From Pseudomonas thermotolerans DSM 14292 (GTDB lineage Bacteria > Pseudomonadota > Gammaproteobacteria > Pseudomonadales > Pseudomonadaceae), in assembly GCF_000364625.1 (NCBI RefSeq), contig NZ_KB822605.1, forward strand, positions 1 to 64,000: a DNA stretch of 64,000 nt, read 5' to 3'. Shown here in pieces: positions 37,485-47,161 of this stretch. Position numbers and translations under genes: made by a program. The notes below the pieces were generated by a model. It was not told where the DNA came from. It did no database searches and was given only the letters and a program-made list of their open reading frames with translations. The number at the start of each line of letters is the position of its first letter. The first letter of the stretch is position 1.

Positions 37485-38675
37485 TCACAGGCACTCGATA
37501 GCCAGGGCCGTGGCCTCGCCGCCACCGATGCACAGCGAGGCGATGCCGCGCTTCAGACCGTACTGGCGCAGCGCGGCCAGCAGGGTCACCAGCACCCGCG
37601 CCCCGGAAGCACCGATGGGGTGGCCGAGGGCGCAGGCGCCGCCGTGCACGTTGAGCTTCTCGTGGGGGATGTCCAGATCGCGCATGGCGACCATGGCCAC
37701 CACGGCGAAGGCTTCGTTGACCTCGAACAGGTCCACGTCGCCCAGCTGCCAGCCGGTACGCTGCAGGACGCGACGAATCGCTCCCACTGGCGCGGTGGTG
37801 AACAGGTTCGGCGCCTGGGCGAAGCTGGCATGTCCGGCGATCCGCGCCAGCGGGGTCAGACCGCGGCGCTCGGCCTCGGACTGGCGCATCAGCACCAGGG
37901 CAGCTGCACCGTCGGAGATGGAGCTGGAGTTGGCCGCGGTGACGGTACCGCCCTCGCGGAACGCCGGCTTGAGGGTGGGGATCTTGTCCAGGCGGGCCTT
38001 CGGCGGCTGTTCGTCGCTGTCGATGGTCCGTACTTCCCGGCCGATGCGTGCCTGCACCGCCACCAGTTCCTCGGCGAAGCGGCCCTCGGCCATGGCCTTC
38101 TGGGCGCGGCTCAGCGAGGCGATGGCGAAGGCGTCCTGTTCCTCGCGGCTGAAGCCGTAGGCCTGGGCGCAATCCTCGGCGAAGGTGCCCATCAGGCGGC
38201 CCTTGTCGTAGGCATCCTCGAGGCCGTCGAGGAACATGTGGTCGATCACCCGACCATGTCCCATGCGGTAGCCGCTGCGCGCGCGCTCCAGCAGGTAGGG
38301 AGCGTTGGACATGCTCTCCATGCCACCGGCTACCAGCACGCTGGCGCTGCCGGCGAGCAGCTGGTCGTGGCCGGCCATCACCGCCTTCATGCCTGAGCCG
38401 CACATCTTGTTCAGGGTGGTGCACACCACCGACTGCGGCAATCCGGCACCCAGCGCCGCCTGGCGCGCCGGCGCCTGGCCCTGTCCGGCCTGCAGCACGC
38501 AGCCCATCAACGCCTCGTCCACCGCATCGGCGGAGATGCCGGCCCGCTCCACAGCGGCGCGGATGGCCGCGGCGCCCAGTTCGGCGGCGCTCAGGCCGGA
38601 CAGTTCGCCCAGGAAGCCGCCCATGGGGGTGCGGGCGGCGCCGACGATGACCACGGGATCCTTTGCAATGCTCAT
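37485..38675 (-). CDS. Acetyl-CoA C-acyltransferase (thiolase)
   Basis: A 396-residue thiolase cleaving 3-ketoacyl-CoA (or 2-methylacetoacetyl-CoA) with CoA. Key sites: nucleophile Cys92 in TLNKMCGSGMKAVM, GGMESMSNAPYLL, EVNEAFAVVAM, NVHGGACALGHPIGASGARV (active His) and the second Cys in ASLCIGGGEATAL. The catalytic set appears intact. It lies between the SDR and acyl-CoA dehydrogenase genes in a PA2553-like position. Confidence 0.95.
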   Translation of the reverse strand: MSIAKDPVVIVGAARTPMGGFLGELSGLSAAELGAAAIRAAVERAGISADAVDEALMGCVLQAGQGQAPARQAALGAGLPQSVVCTTLNKMCGSGMKAVMAGHDQLLAGSASVLVAGGMESMSNAPYLLERARSGYRMGHGRVIDHMFLDGLEDAYDKGRLMGTFAEDCAQAYGFSREEQDAFAIASLSRAQKAMAEGRFAEELVAVQARIGREVRTIDSDEQPPKARLDKIPTLKPAFREGGTVTAANSSSISDGAAALVLMRQSEAERRGLTPLARIAGHASFAQAPNLFTTAPVGAIRRVLQRTGWQLGDVDLFEVNEAFAVVAMVAMRDLDIPHEKLNVHGGACALGHPIGASGARVLVTLLAALRQYGLKRGIASLCIGGGEATALAIECL

Positions 38676-38754
38676 GCTGTATTCCTCATCGATTCGTTGC
38701 TGGCTCCCCTCAGGGAGCGCTGGCCGGGCCCTGGCCCGGTCGCGGTATCTAGGC

Positions 38755-39522
38755 TTACTTGGCTCCCATCCGCAGGGCGCCGTCCAGGCGGATGACCTCG
38801 CCGTTGAGCATGGAGTTCTCGACGATGTGCCGGACCAGCGCGGCGTATTCCTCCGGCCGGCCGAGGCGCGGCGGGAAAGGCACGTTGGCGGCCAGGGAGT
38901 CGCGCACCTCCTGGGGCATGCCGGCCATCATCGGTGTCTCGAACACCCCGGGGGCGATGCACATCACCCGGATGCCATTGCGCGCCAGCTCGCGGGCCAG
39001 CGGCAGGGTCATGCCCACCACGCCGCCCTTCGAGGCGGCATAGGCGGCCTGGCCGATCTGCCCATCGAAGGCCGCCACCGAGGCGGTGTTGACGATCACC
39101 CCACGCTCGCCCTCGGCGTCCGCCGCGTTGCGGGCCATGGCTTCGGCAGCCAGGCGCAGGCAGTTGAAGCTGCCCACCAGGTTGATGTCGATCACCCGGC
39201 GGAAGCTCTCCAGGCCATGCACGCCGTTGCGGCCGAGGAGCCGCTCGGCGGGGGCCACGCCGGCACAGTTGACCAGTCCGTGGAGGGCGCCGAAGGCTTC
39301 CAGGGCAGTCTCCACGGCACGGCGCACTTCTTCCTCGCGGGTGATGTCGGTAGCCACGAAGCGGACCTGCTCGCCCAACTCGCGGGCCTGGGCCTCGCCG
39401 GCGGCGGCGTTGATGTCGGCCAGCACCACCTTGGCGCCCTGGGCCAGCAGTTCACGGGCAGCGGCCAGGCCCAGCCCGGAGCTGCCGCCAGTGACCAGAA
39501 ATACGCGGTCCTGGATACGCAT
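38755..39522 (-). CDS. SDR-family 3-hydroxyacyl-CoA dehydrogenase (HSD10-like)
   Basis: A 255-residue short-chain dehydrogenase. The Rossmann motif [10 protein letters not shown] (residues 11-20) and [12 protein letters not shown] (NAD preference by the Asp) are followed by [11 protein letters not shown] and [20 protein letters not shown] with the YxxxK catalytic pair (YAASKGG). The C-terminus [12 protein letters not shown] fits the type II 3-hydroxyacyl/2-methyl-3-hydroxybutyryl-CoA dehydrogenase group. ATG 39522 ([10 protein letters not shown]) is the family start; the frame open further upstream is a shadow. It is 22 bp from the acyl-CoA synthetase stop. Confidence 0.92.
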   Translation of the reverse strand: MRIQDRVFLVTGGSSGLGLAAARELLAQGAKVVLADINAAAGEAQARELGEQVRFVATDITREEEVRRAVETALEAFGALHGLVNCAGVAPAERLLGRNGVHGLESFRRVIDINLVGSFNCLRLAAEAMARNAADAEGERGVIVNTASVAAFDGQIGQAAYAASKGGVVGMTLPLARELARNGIRVMCIAPGVFETPMMAGMPQEVRDSLAANVPFPPRLGRPEEYAALVRHIVENSMLNGEVIRLDGALRMGAK

Positions 39523-39544
39523 GAAGTTAATCCTCTTGGTTCGA

Positions 39545-41173
39545 TCAGTGGGCGGCAGAGGCCTTGGCGACTTCCTGGTTACGCAGCAGGAAGCGCTGGA
39601 TCTTGCCGCTGGGGGTCTTGGGCAGCTCGGCGACGAACTCGATCTCCCGCGGATAGGCATGGGCAGAGAGGCGCTTGCGCACGTACTGCTGCAGCTCCTC
39701 GACCAACTGCGGACCCGGGTTGGCATGTCCGTGCAGCACTACGAAGGCCTTGACCAGCTCGGTGCGCTCCGGATCGGGCTTGCCGATCACCGCCGCCTCG
39801 ATCACCGCGGGATGCTCGATCAGCGCGCTTTCCACGTCGAAAGGGCCGACCCGGTAGCCGGAGGTGGTGATCACGTCGTCGGCGCGACCGACGAAGCTGA
39901 TGCTGCCGTCTTCATTGAGTTCCACGGTGTCACCGCTCAAGTAGTAGTCGCCGGCGAAGGACGAGGTCTCCATGTCGCGGTAGCCACGGAACCAGAACAG
40001 CGGCGAGCGCGGCCGGTCCACGGCGAGGATTCCCGGCTGGCCGGGCGGCAGCTCGCGGAGCTGCTCGTCGACCACCACCACGCGGTGCCCGGGGACGGCG
40101 TAGCCGGCGGCGCCGAGGCGCACAGGATGGGCCAGGGCGTGGTGGTTGCAGAGCACCATGCCCAGCTCGGTCTGCCCGTAGTGGTCATGGATGGTGACGC
40201 CCAGTCCTTCGGCGAACCAGCGGATCACCTCCGGGGTAAGCGGCTCACCGGCGCTGCTCACCGCGCGCAGGCGGCCCTTGAGCTGTGCCTCCACCTCCTC
40301 CTTCGCGGCTAGCAACAGACGGTAGGCGGTAGGTGAGCCGGCCAGGTTGCTGATGCCGTACTGGCGGATGATCCGGCAGGTGCTTTCCACGCTGAACGGG
40401 CCTTCGTAGAAAGTGGTGGCGTGGCCCATGGCCAGAGGACCGGTGACCGCATAGTAGAGACCGTAGGCCCAACCCGGATCGGCCAGGTTCCAGAAGGCGT
40501 CCTCGGGACGCAGGTCCACGGCATGGCGCATGTAGCCGACGAAGGCGGCGATGGCCTTGAGGGGGACTTCCAGGGGCTTGGGCAGGCCGGTGGTGCCCGA
40601 GGTGAACATCAGCAGGAAGGCGTCCTCGCCTGTGCGCAGCACCGGTTCGAAGCGGCTCGACTGGCCTTCCAGCTCGCTCCAGAAGTCCGCCTGGCCGGCC
40701 GGGGCACCGACGCAGAGCACCGGCGGCGCCTGCTCCACCTCGTCCAGCTTGGGCCGGTTGCCGGCGTCGGTGACCACCAGCCTGGAACCGGCCAAGCGCA
40801 CCCGGTGCTCGATGGCCTTGGGCCCGAAGGCGGTGAACAGCGGCTGGTAGATGGCCCCCAGGCGCCAGGTGCCGAGGATGGTCACCAGCAGTTCAGGGGT
40901 TCGCGGCAGCAGGCCGGAGACACAGTCGCCGGGACGCACGCCACGGCTGTAAAGCAGATTGGCGAAGCGTGCGGAGGCTTCCTGCAGCTGCTCGAAGGTC
41001 CAGCTGGCGCGCCGACCATCGACGCCTTCCCAGTACAGGGCGACGCGCTGCGCGCCGACGTGGCGGTCGCAGCACTCGATGCAGGCATTGATGGCTTCCA
41101 GGGAGCCGGCCAGGGTTTCTTCGAGGGTGCGTTGGTAGTCGAATTCGCGGGCGGCAGTCTGATAATCGCGCAT
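39545..41173 (-). CDS. Acyl-CoA synthetase (AMP-forming), PA2555-like
   Basis: Activates a carboxylic acid to its CoA ester via an acyl-adenylate. The 542-residue product has the P-loop-like A3 motif [17 protein letters not shown], the A5 motif [17 protein letters not shown]7 [15 protein letters not shown]8 [20 protein letters not shown] and the catalytic Lys in [13 protein letters not shown]. The N-terminus and the [14 protein letters not shown] block place it with medium-chain/acetyl-CoA-synthetase-like ligases. The substrate is unknown; the context suggests a short or branched acid. It is in the same block as a second, different ligase. Confidence 0.92.
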   Translation of the reverse strand: MRDYQTAAREFDYQRTLEETLAGSLEAINACIECCDRHVGAQRVALYWEGVDGRRASWTFEQLQEASARFANLLYSRGVRPGDCVSGLLPRTPELLVTILGTWRLGAIYQPLFTAFGPKAIEHRVRLAGSRLVVTDAGNRPKLDEVEQAPPVLCVGAPAGQADFWSELEGQSSRFEPVLRTGEDAFLLMFTSGTTGLPKPLEVPLKAIAAFVGYMRHAVDLRPEDAFWNLADPGWAYGLYYAVTGPLAMGHATTFYEGPFSVESTCRIIRQYGISNLAGSPTAYRLLLAAKEEVEAQLKGRLRAVSSAGEPLTPEVIRWFAEGLGVTIHDHYGQTELGMVLCNHHALAHPVRLGAAGYAVPGHRVVVVDEQLRELPPGQPGILAVDRPRSPLFWFRGYRDMETSSFAGDYYLSGDTVELNEDGSISFVGRADDVITTSGYRVGPFDVESALIEHPAVIEAAVIGKPDPERTELVKAFVVLHGHANPGPQLVEELQQYVRKRLSAHAYPREIEFVAELPKTPSGKIQRFLLRNQEVAKASAAH

Positions 41174-41257
41174 GAGCTTGAGTCCCGTCTTGTTGTTCTT
41201 GTGCTGGCGGGATCTTCGCCCTCGCCCAGGTGCCGAACAATGGCGAAAGGCTTCAAG

Positions 41258-42301
41258 CTATTCGAGCGTTTTGGACAACGCCTCGGGATGCAGCAGCTCA
41301 CGGTACTGGCCGGGGGTGGAGCCGGTCCACTTGCGGAACGCCTTGTAGAAGGAGCTGCTGTCGGAGAAGCCCAGCTCGAAGGCCAGCTCGGTGAAGTTGC
41401 CCTCCCCGGCCTGCAGGCGCGCCAGGCACAGGTCGCGGCGCACCTGATCCTTGAGCCCCTGGTAGGACTGGCCCTCCAGGGCCAGCTTGCGGCGCAGGGT
41501 GGAGGGTGCCATGTAGAAGTGCCCGGAGAGCGCCTCCAGGTCCGGCCAGCGCTCCGGCTTGAGGCTGCGCAAGTAGGCCTTGATGCGCGCCGCCAGGCTC
41601 TGCGGGTCGCGGTAGCGCACCAGGATGTTGGCCGGGGCGCCGGCCAGAAAGCGCTTGAGATCGCGCTCGCCACGCAGCACCGGCAGCTCCAGGCAGTCGG
41701 CGTTGAGCAGCAGGCGGCTATGCGCACTGGCGAAGTGCAGGTTGTCGCTGAACATTACCCGGTAGTCGGCGATGTACTCCGGCTGGGGACAGCGCAGCTC
41801 CACGGCGAGGATCGGCAGGCGCCGCCCGGCCAGCCAGCAGCACAGGCCGTGGAGGATCATCCACAGGGTGAAGTGGCCGAAGGCGCGCAGGCGCGCCTCT
41901 CCCGGCTCGTGGAGGACGATGGCGGCCATCCCGCCGCTGTGTTCCAGACGCAGTGACAGGTCGTCGAAACTCAGGTTGAGAAAGCGCAGCATGCCCTGCA
42001 GCGCGGCGCCGATGGTCGGCTCCTTGACCGCCGTACGGGCCATGAAGGCGAAGCTGCCGGACTTCAGCCGCCGGCTGTCCATGCCGAAGAACTCGTCGTC
42101 CATCCGCTCGGCGAGCTGTAGCCAGAGCCGCGCGTAGGCCTGCGAGGAGACCCGCGCGCGCGGCGAGGCCAGCAGCCTGGCGTCGATGCCCGCTGCGGCC
42201 AGCAGGGCGTCCACCGCCTCGCCGCGGCGACGCAGAGCCAGCAGGGCCTCCTCCACCAGACGGACGGAGATGGTGCCTTTTTCGTGGCCCTGGACGTTCA
42301 T
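41258..42301 (-). CDS. AraC-family transcriptional regulator (OruR/ArgR-like architecture)
   Basis: A 347-residue protein. An N-terminal 'Arabinose-binding' domain of the OruR type (VEEALLALRRRGEAVDALLA, YARLWLQLAERMDDEFFGMD, LRFLNLSFDDLSLRLEHSGG) is followed by a C-terminal AraC double helix-turn-helix (FYMAPSTLRRKLALEGQSYQ, FTELAFELGFSDSSSFYKAF, RKWTGSTPGQYR). It lies between two acyl-CoA synthetase genes, 18 bp after the upstream ligase stop, so it is co-transcribed and probably a pathway-specific activator for this block. Confidence 0.93.
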   Translation of the reverse strand: MNVQGHEKGTISVRLVEEALLALRRRGEAVDALLAAAGIDARLLASPRARVSSQAYARLWLQLAERMDDEFFGMDSRRLKSGSFAFMARTAVKEPTIGAALQGMLRFLNLSFDDLSLRLEHSGGMAAIVLHEPGEARLRAFGHFTLWMILHGLCCWLAGRRLPILAVELRCPQPEYIADYRVMFSDNLHFASAHSRLLLNADCLELPVLRGERDLKRFLAGAPANILVRYRDPQSLAARIKAYLRSLKPERWPDLEALSGHFYMAPSTLRRKLALEGQSYQGLKDQVRRDLCLARLQAGEGNFTELAFELGFSDSSSFYKAFRKWTGSTPGQYRELLHPEALSKTLE

Positions 42302-42319
42302 CGCAATCAGGGGTGGCGC

Positions 42320-44005
42320 TCAGGCCGCGCCCTGCCCGGCTGCCAGCTCCTCCAGGGTGATCTCGCGCATGCGGAACTTCTGGATCTTGCCGGTCACGGT
42401 CATCGGGAATCCGTCGACGAAGCGGATGTACCGCGGGATCTTGAAGTGAGCGATACGCCCCTTGCACCACTCGCGCAGCTCTTCGGCGCTGAGGCTCTGC
42501 CCAGGGTGCAGCTTGATCCAGGCGACGATCTCCTCGCCGTACTTCTCGTCGGGGATGCCGATCACCTGCGCGTCGGCGACCGCCGGATGGGTGAAGAAGA
42601 ACTCCTCCAGTTCTCGCGGATAGATGTTCTCGCCGCCGCGGATGATCATGTCCTTGCTGCGCCCGACGATGCGCACGTAGCCGTTGTCGTCCATCACCGC
42701 AAGGTCGCCAGTGTGCATCCAGCGTGCCCGGTCGATGGCTTCGGCGGTGGCCTCGGGGTTGTTCCAGTAGCCGAGCATCACGCTGTAGCCGCGGGTGCAC
42801 AGCTCGCCCACCTGGCCGCGCGGCACCATGCGGCCGTGCTCGTCGACGATCTTGGTCTCCAGGTGCGGCTGAGTGCGCCCCACGGTGGTGACGCGCAGTT
42901 CCAGTTCGTCGTCCGGGCCGGTCTGCAGGGATACCGGGCTGGTTTCAGTCATGCCGTAGGCGATCTGCACCTCGGCCATGTGCATCTCGCTGATCACCCG
43001 GCGCATCACCTCGATCGGGCAGGTGGCGCCGGCCATGATTCCGGTGCGCAGGCTGGACAGGTCGAATTCGCCGCGTCGCGGGTGGTCCAGCTCGGCGATG
43101 AACATGGTGGGCACGCCGTACAGCGCGGTGGCCTTCTCCTCGGCCACCGCCTGCAGGGTGAGCAGCGGGTCGAAGGCGTCGCCCGGATAGATCATGGTGG
43201 CGCCGTGGGTCAGGCAGCCGAGGTTGCCCATCACCATGCCGAAGCAGTGGTACAGCGGCACCGGGATCACCAGGCGGTCGTGCTCGGTGAGGCCCAGGCT
43301 CTCGCCGACCATGTAGCCGTTGTTGAGGATGTTGTAGTGGCTGAGGGTGGCGCCCTTGGGGAAGCCGGTGGTCCCCGAGGTGTACTGGATGTTGATGGGA
43401 TCGTCGAACTGCAGCGACGCCTGGCGCTCGGCGAGGGCCTGGCTGCTGATCTCGGCGGCCCTGGCGGGCAGTTCGCGCCAGGCCAGGAAACCGGCCGGCG
43501 GGGTCGCCGACAGGCTGATCGCCCCACGCAGATCGGGCAGCCGCTCGCTGCACAGTTCACCGGGTCGGCTGGTAGCCAGTTCGGGCACCAGCTCCAGGAG
43601 CATAGCGTGGTAGTCAGAGGTCTTGAAGGCGTCGGCGCAGATGATCCAGCTGCAGCCGGACTGGCGCAGCGCGTATTCCAGCTCGCTGAGGCGATAGGCC
43701 GGGTTGATGTTGACCAGGATGGCGCCGACCTTGGCGCTGGCGAACTGAGTGATGCACCACTCGGCGCAGTTCGGCGCCCAGATCCCCAGACGGTCGCCGG
43801 CCTGGATGCCCAGGGCCAGCAGCGCGCGCGCGCACTGGTCGACCTGCTCGGCCAGTCCTGCCCAGCTGTAGCGCAGGTTCTGGTGACGGACCACCAGGGC
43901 ATCGCGCTCGGCGAAGCGCGCCACGGTGGCGTCGAAGGCCTGGCCAATGGTCATCGCCAGCAGCGGCTTGTCCTGGGGACCTCGGGTGTAACTGCGGTCA
44001 TTCAT
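42320..44005 (-). CDS. Acyl-CoA synthetase (AMP-forming), PA2557-like, LiuR-controlled
   Basis: A 561-residue fatty-acyl-CoA synthetase: A3 [21 protein letters not shown]5 [16 protein letters not shown]7 [21 protein letters not shown]8 [20 protein letters not shown] and the terminal catalytic Lys [17 protein letters not shown]. It belongs to the ACSF2/medium-chain group. It is the first gene of the minus-strand block. A perfect 18-bp LiuR-type palindrome lies 74 bp upstream of its start, the same core found before liuR. This suggests it activates a branched or short acid feeding the same catabolism as the liu genes. Confidence 0.93.
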   Translation of the reverse strand: MNDRSYTRGPQDKPLLAMTIGQAFDATVARFAERDALVVRHQNLRYSWAGLAEQVDQCARALLALGIQAGDRLGIWAPNCAEWCITQFASAKVGAILVNINPAYRLSELEYALRQSGCSWIICADAFKTSDYHAMLLELVPELATSRPGELCSERLPDLRGAISLSATPPAGFLAWRELPARAAEISSQALAERQASLQFDDPINIQYTSGTTGFPKGATLSHYNILNNGYMVGESLGLTEHDRLVIPVPLYHCFGMVMGNLGCLTHGATMIYPGDAFDPLLTLQAVAEEKATALYGVPTMFIAELDHPRRGEFDLSSLRTGIMAGATCPIEVMRRVISEMHMAEVQIAYGMTETSPVSLQTGPDDELELRVTTVGRTQPHLETKIVDEHGRMVPRGQVGELCTRGYSVMLGYWNNPEATAEAIDRARWMHTGDLAVMDDNGYVRIVGRSKDMIIRGGENIYPRELEEFFFTHPAVADAQVIGIPDEKYGEEIVAWIKLHPGQSLSAEELREWCKGRIAHFKIPRYIRFVDGFPMTVTGKIQKFRMREITLEELAAGQGAA

Positions 44006-44078
44006 GAGGCTTTCCCTTCTTGTGCTTGTTGTGGGAATGGTTGCCGTCGAGCCGCTTCGTCCCGCGACGAAGCATGCC

Positions 44079-44096
44079 GTTTACGTTAACGTAAAC
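44079..44096. promoter_or_regulatory. LiuR operator upstream of the acyl-CoA synthetase block
   Basis: GTTTACGTTAACGTAAAC is a perfect 18-bp palindrome. Its 16-bp core is identical to the palindrome in the liuR promoter at 58488-58503 and fits known LiuR (MerR-family) sites. It lies 74 bp upstream of the ligase start codon. Confidence 0.85.
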
Positions 44097-44160
44097 CTAA
44101 ACAACCTTTGAGACCCTTGTCCAGTGACCCATTGGCCGCATACGCGCCAATCGGTCGAAC

Positions 44161-44188
44161 GGCAGGCGGCCCAGACAGGCCGCCTGCC
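44161..44188 (-). terminator. Hairpin terminator after qhpB
   Basis: GGCAGGCGGCC (44161-44171) and GGCCGCCTGCC (44178-44188) form a perfect 11-bp stem with a 6-nt loop, 8 nt after the qhpB stop. The U-tract is poor on the minus strand. Confidence 0.6.
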
Positions 44189-44196
44189 CCTTTCGC

Positions 44197-45315
44197 TCAG
44201 CGGATGAACACCTGGGTAGTGGACACGGCCATGTCGCCGCCGGGCAGCTTGATGCTGCCGATCTTCTCCAGGGACTCGGCGTCGTGGATGCCGATGTCGT
44301 TGAAGGTTCCGGCCAGGTAGACCTTGTCGCCGGCATGGTTGAAGGCGATGCAGTAGTAGGAGTGGTCCAGCTCCTGCGCCTTGATCAGCTGCTGCTTGGC
44401 GATGTCGTACTTGGTCAGGCGGTTGAGCACGCCGTACATCAGGTTCGGGTCCTTCGGCGAGCGCAGGCCGGTGAAGTACAGCTCGGTCAGCGGCGCGAAG
44501 TCGCGGACCTCGGTCTTGCCGGTCTTCAGGTTGATGTTCATGTAGCCGTAGAGGTACTCAGCGGTCTCAGGGTCCTGCTTCTCGTCGGCGAAGCGCGCCG
44601 CGGTGTAGAGCAGGGTGAAGTCGCGATTCGGCTGCTGGTGCGGCCAGAAGTACAGTACGTCGGGCGCGCTGTAGCCCGGACGCTGCCAGTTCCGGCTCGC
44701 CAGGGCCACGGTCCGCTCGCCGGTCTTCGGGTCGATCTTGTAGATGTCCGGACCGGCCAGGTACAGGGAGCCGTCGTCTGCCGCCTGCATCACGTAACTC
44801 TGTCGCGGCACCGGGAAGCTGCGCAGCAGCTTGGCGTCCAGACCGGCATCAGTGCTGTAGACCTGCATGCGCGGCTCGCCCACCACGTAGTGGTCGATGG
44901 CCCGCTGCATGGGGTTGGCCACCGCGTAGAGCTCCTTGCCGTCGGCGCTGACGGTGAAGGAGAACATGGAGCGGGCGTCCTCGCCGGCCTTCTGCGCCAG
45001 ACGGGCATGGAATACCTGCTTGCAGGTATCCAGCTCGACGCCGTAGATGTCCCGGTAGTTGTTGTTCAGTACGTAGGCACGGGTCTTGTCCGGGCTGATG
45101 AACAGGGTCCCGGGCCCGAAGCGGTCGGGCATCTCGCAGGTCTTGTAGACGCTCTCGGTCTTCAGGTCGATCAGGTGCAGGTTGTTGGGCGTGTTGGTGA
45201 CCGCCATGTACTCGTGGCCTTTGACCAGCGCCTTGCCGGAAGTGTCGGCGTGGGCCTGCAGCGCGGCCAGCAGGGCCAGGGTGGAGACCAGGGCGAAACG
45301 GTTCTTGTTGTTCAT
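44197..45315 (-). CDS. qhpB: Quinohemoprotein amine dehydrogenase beta subunit
   Basis: Seven-bladed beta-propeller subunit of the periplasmic amine dehydrogenase, contributing to the active-site cleft around the CTQ-bearing gamma subunit. The 372-residue precursor has a signal peptide (MNNKNRFALVSTLALLAALQ, cleaved after AHA). Propeller repeats of YVTN type recur (YMAVTNTPNNLHLIDLKTES, TRAYVLNNNYRDIYGVELD, AGDKVYLAGTFNDIGIHDAE). It is the last of qhpA-D-C-B, 21 bp after the qhpC stop, and is followed by a strong hairpin. Also known as a pea gene in P. putida phenylethylamine catabolism. Confidence 0.95.
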   Translation of the reverse strand: MNNKNRFALVSTLALLAALQAHADTSGKALVKGHEYMAVTNTPNNLHLIDLKTESVYKTCEMPDRFGPGTLFISPDKTRAYVLNNNYRDIYGVELDTCKQVFHARLAQKAGEDARSMFSFTVSADGKELYAVANPMQRAIDHYVVGEPRMQVYSTDAGLDAKLLRSFPVPRQSYVMQAADDGSLYLAGPDIYKIDPKTGERTVALASRNWQRPGYSAPDVLYFWPHQQPNRDFTLLYTAARFADEKQDPETAEYLYGYMNINLKTGKTEVRDFAPLTELYFTGLRSPKDPNLMYGVLNRLTKYDIAKQQLIKAQELDHSYYCIAFNHAGDKVYLAGTFNDIGIHDAESLEKIGSIKLPGGDMAVSTTQVFIR

Positions 45316-45336
45316 GGGAATGCTCTCTCCTGCCCC

Positions 45337-45660
45337 TTACTTGTCTTTCGGGAAAACCGCATTGAGGTTGCGCCAGCTCTCTGCCGAGCTGAGGGCGTCC
45401 TTGTTCCAGTCCGGATAGGTGCTCATCAGGTCGGGCACCTGGGCCGGCCACCAGCAGGGGTCGGCGCAGCCGTAGAGGTCGGCTTCCATCGGCTGGCACA
45501 GGGAGGTCACGCCACCGAAGGCGTCCACTTCCCAGCCCGGGTCGGTCGTTGCGGTGCAGCCAGCCACCGAAGTCATGGCCAGCACTTCCTCGATACGGTC
45601 CTCGCTGGAGGCTTGCTGGAGTTTGCGGGCTTTGTCGTTGATCGGTTTGAGGTGTTTCAT
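45337..45660 (-). CDS. qhpC: Quinohemoprotein amine dehydrogenase gamma subunit (CTQ-bearing)
   Basis: Small catalytic subunit of 107 residues that carries the cysteine tryptophylquinone cofactor. Removing a 28-residue leader makes mature numbering coincide with the published P. putida/Paracoccus structures: Cys7-Glu16 (precursor 35/44), Cys27-Asp33 (55/61), Cys41-Asp49 (69/77) thioether pairs and the CTQ pair Cys37-Trp43 (65/71) are all present. The leader ([20 protein letters not shown]...) has no Sec-type hydrophobic core. That agrees with a dedicated route: cross-linking by QhpD, processing by QhpE, export by QhpF. It starts 2 bp before the qhpD stop region ends (1-bp gap). Confidence 0.97.
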   Translation of the reverse strand: MKHLKPINDKARKLQQASSEDRIEEVLAMTSVAGCTATTDPGWEVDAFGGVTSLCQPMEADLYGCADPCWWPAQVPDLMSTYPDWNKDALSSAESWRNLNAVFPKDK

Positions 45661-45661
45661 G

Positions 45662-47089
45662 TCAGTGAGCCTTCCGCGGAGTGATGTAGCGGCTGATGAA
45701 GGCCGGGTTCTCGGCCATGATGCGGCTGTAGACCTCGATGCCGAAGTCCACCCAGTCGCGCATCAGTTCGCAGTAGTGATAGGTCGGATGGGTCGGGTCG
45801 CCGTAGCGCGCATAGCTCTCGTGGTAGCAGCCACCGGAGCACAGGTTGCGGATGCGGCAGCTGGCGCAGCCGGTATTGGTGCGGTCCAGGCGCTGGGAGA
45901 GGAAGTCGTTGAGCGCCTCCTGCTTCAGCTCGCCATGCACGTTGCCGAAGGTCGGCAGGCTGGAGCCAGTGAAACGGTGGCAGAGGTTCAGCTCGCCCTT
46001 GTGGTCCACCGCCAGCATCTTCAGCCCGGCGCCGCACGGCAGGGCCTTCTTGTGCCCTTCGTGGAGGTCGGTGATCAGCTGGTGGAGGTTGGAAAAACCG
46101 ATATTACGGTTCTCCAGGGCTGCCTCCAGGTAGCGACGGCCCAGCGCCTTCATGTTGGCGAACACATCCACCAGCTCCTCGCTGGTGAGGTTGAAGGCGC
46201 TGATGTCGCCGGAGGTGACCGGAGCGAAGCCGACTTCGGCGAACCCCAGCTCGTTGAACAGGTGATCCCAGATGGTCTCGACATCGGTGATGCCCCGGGT
46301 CAGGGTGACCCGGGCGCCAACCGGACGGCTGTCGTAGCGCGCCAGGAGCATTTCCACCTTGCGCCGCACCACGTCATAGGTGCCCTGCCCGCCCACGGTG
46401 ATGCGGTTGCGGTCGTGCACCGCCTTCGGCCCGTCGATGCTCACCGACAACCCGAAGCGGTGAGCGTTCAGGTAGTCGACGATCTCCTCGGTGAGCAGGG
46501 TGGCGTTGGTGGTCATCACGAACTCCACCTGCTTGCCCTCCTCCGCGAAACGCCGCTCGCAGTAATCGACCATATGCTCGATCAGCGGACGGTTGGAGAG
46601 CGGCTCGCCACCGAAGAACACCACGGTGTAGCGCTGTTCGTCCGGCGACTCCCGGAGCAGCATCTCCACCGAGGCCTCGGCGGTTTCCGCGTTCATCCTC
46701 TTGCCGGCGGAGGGCTTGTCGAGGTCCTCCTTGTAGCAATAGGTGCAGCTCAGGTTGCAGCCGGTGTTGACGTTGAGCACCACGGTGTTCAGCGCCGTGC
46801 GTTCGACCCGCTTGAGTCCGATTTCCGGCGTCAGCGGCGAGCCGTCGCTGACCACCTCGAGGGCGATCAGCTCGCGCAGCGTTTCGTTCACCGCCTGGCC
46901 ATCGAAATGGTTCAGACGCTGTAGCAGCTCTTCCGAGGAGCAGCCCTGCTCGCGCAGGGTATCGATGATGCTGCCGATCAGTTCATCGGCGGCGAACAGC
47001 GAGCTACTCGGGATGTGGAACAGCAGGCGGTCGGCGTCCACCCGCACTTCGTGCAGGTTGCGCTCCACCAGATTCAAGATTGCGCCCAT
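45662..47089 (-). CDS. qhpD: Radical SAM/SPASM maturase for QhpC thioether cross-links
   Basis: Forms the three Cys-to-Asp/Glu thioether bonds in QhpC using SAM radical chemistry. The 475-residue enzyme has the [4Fe-4S] motif CNLSCTYC (Cys111, 115, 118), the sequence [12 protein letters not shown] (GGE SAM motif) and a SPASM-type C-terminus with clustered cysteines ([43 protein letters not shown]) for auxiliary clusters. An N-terminal region of about 100 residues resembles a peptide-recognition domain. It lies between qhpA and qhpC, 72 bp from qhpA and one base from qhpC. Confidence 0.96.
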   Translation of the reverse strand: MGAILNLVERNLHEVRVDADRLLFHIPSSSLFAADELIGSIIDTLREQGCSSEELLQRLNHFDGQAVNETLRELIALEVVSDGSPLTPEIGLKRVERTALNTVVLNVNTGCNLSCTYCYKEDLDKPSAGKRMNAETAEASVEMLLRESPDEQRYTVVFFGGEPLSNRPLIEHMVDYCERRFAEEGKQVEFVMTTNATLLTEEIVDYLNAHRFGLSVSIDGPKAVHDRNRITVGGQGTYDVVRRKVEMLLARYDSRPVGARVTLTRGITDVETIWDHLFNELGFAEVGFAPVTSGDISAFNLTSEELVDVFANMKALGRRYLEAALENRNIGFSNLHQLITDLHEGHKKALPCGAGLKMLAVDHKGELNLCHRFTGSSLPTFGNVHGELKQEALNDFLSQRLDRTNTGCASCRIRNLCSGGCYHESYARYGDPTHPTYHYCELMRDWVDFGIEVYSRIMAENPAFISRYITPRKAH

Positions 47090-47161
47090 GGCGACCTCCC
47101 GGAATTCATCCCAATTCGGCCTTGCCGATCCGGGCGGAGCGAACCCCGCCCGGGCCTTGCC

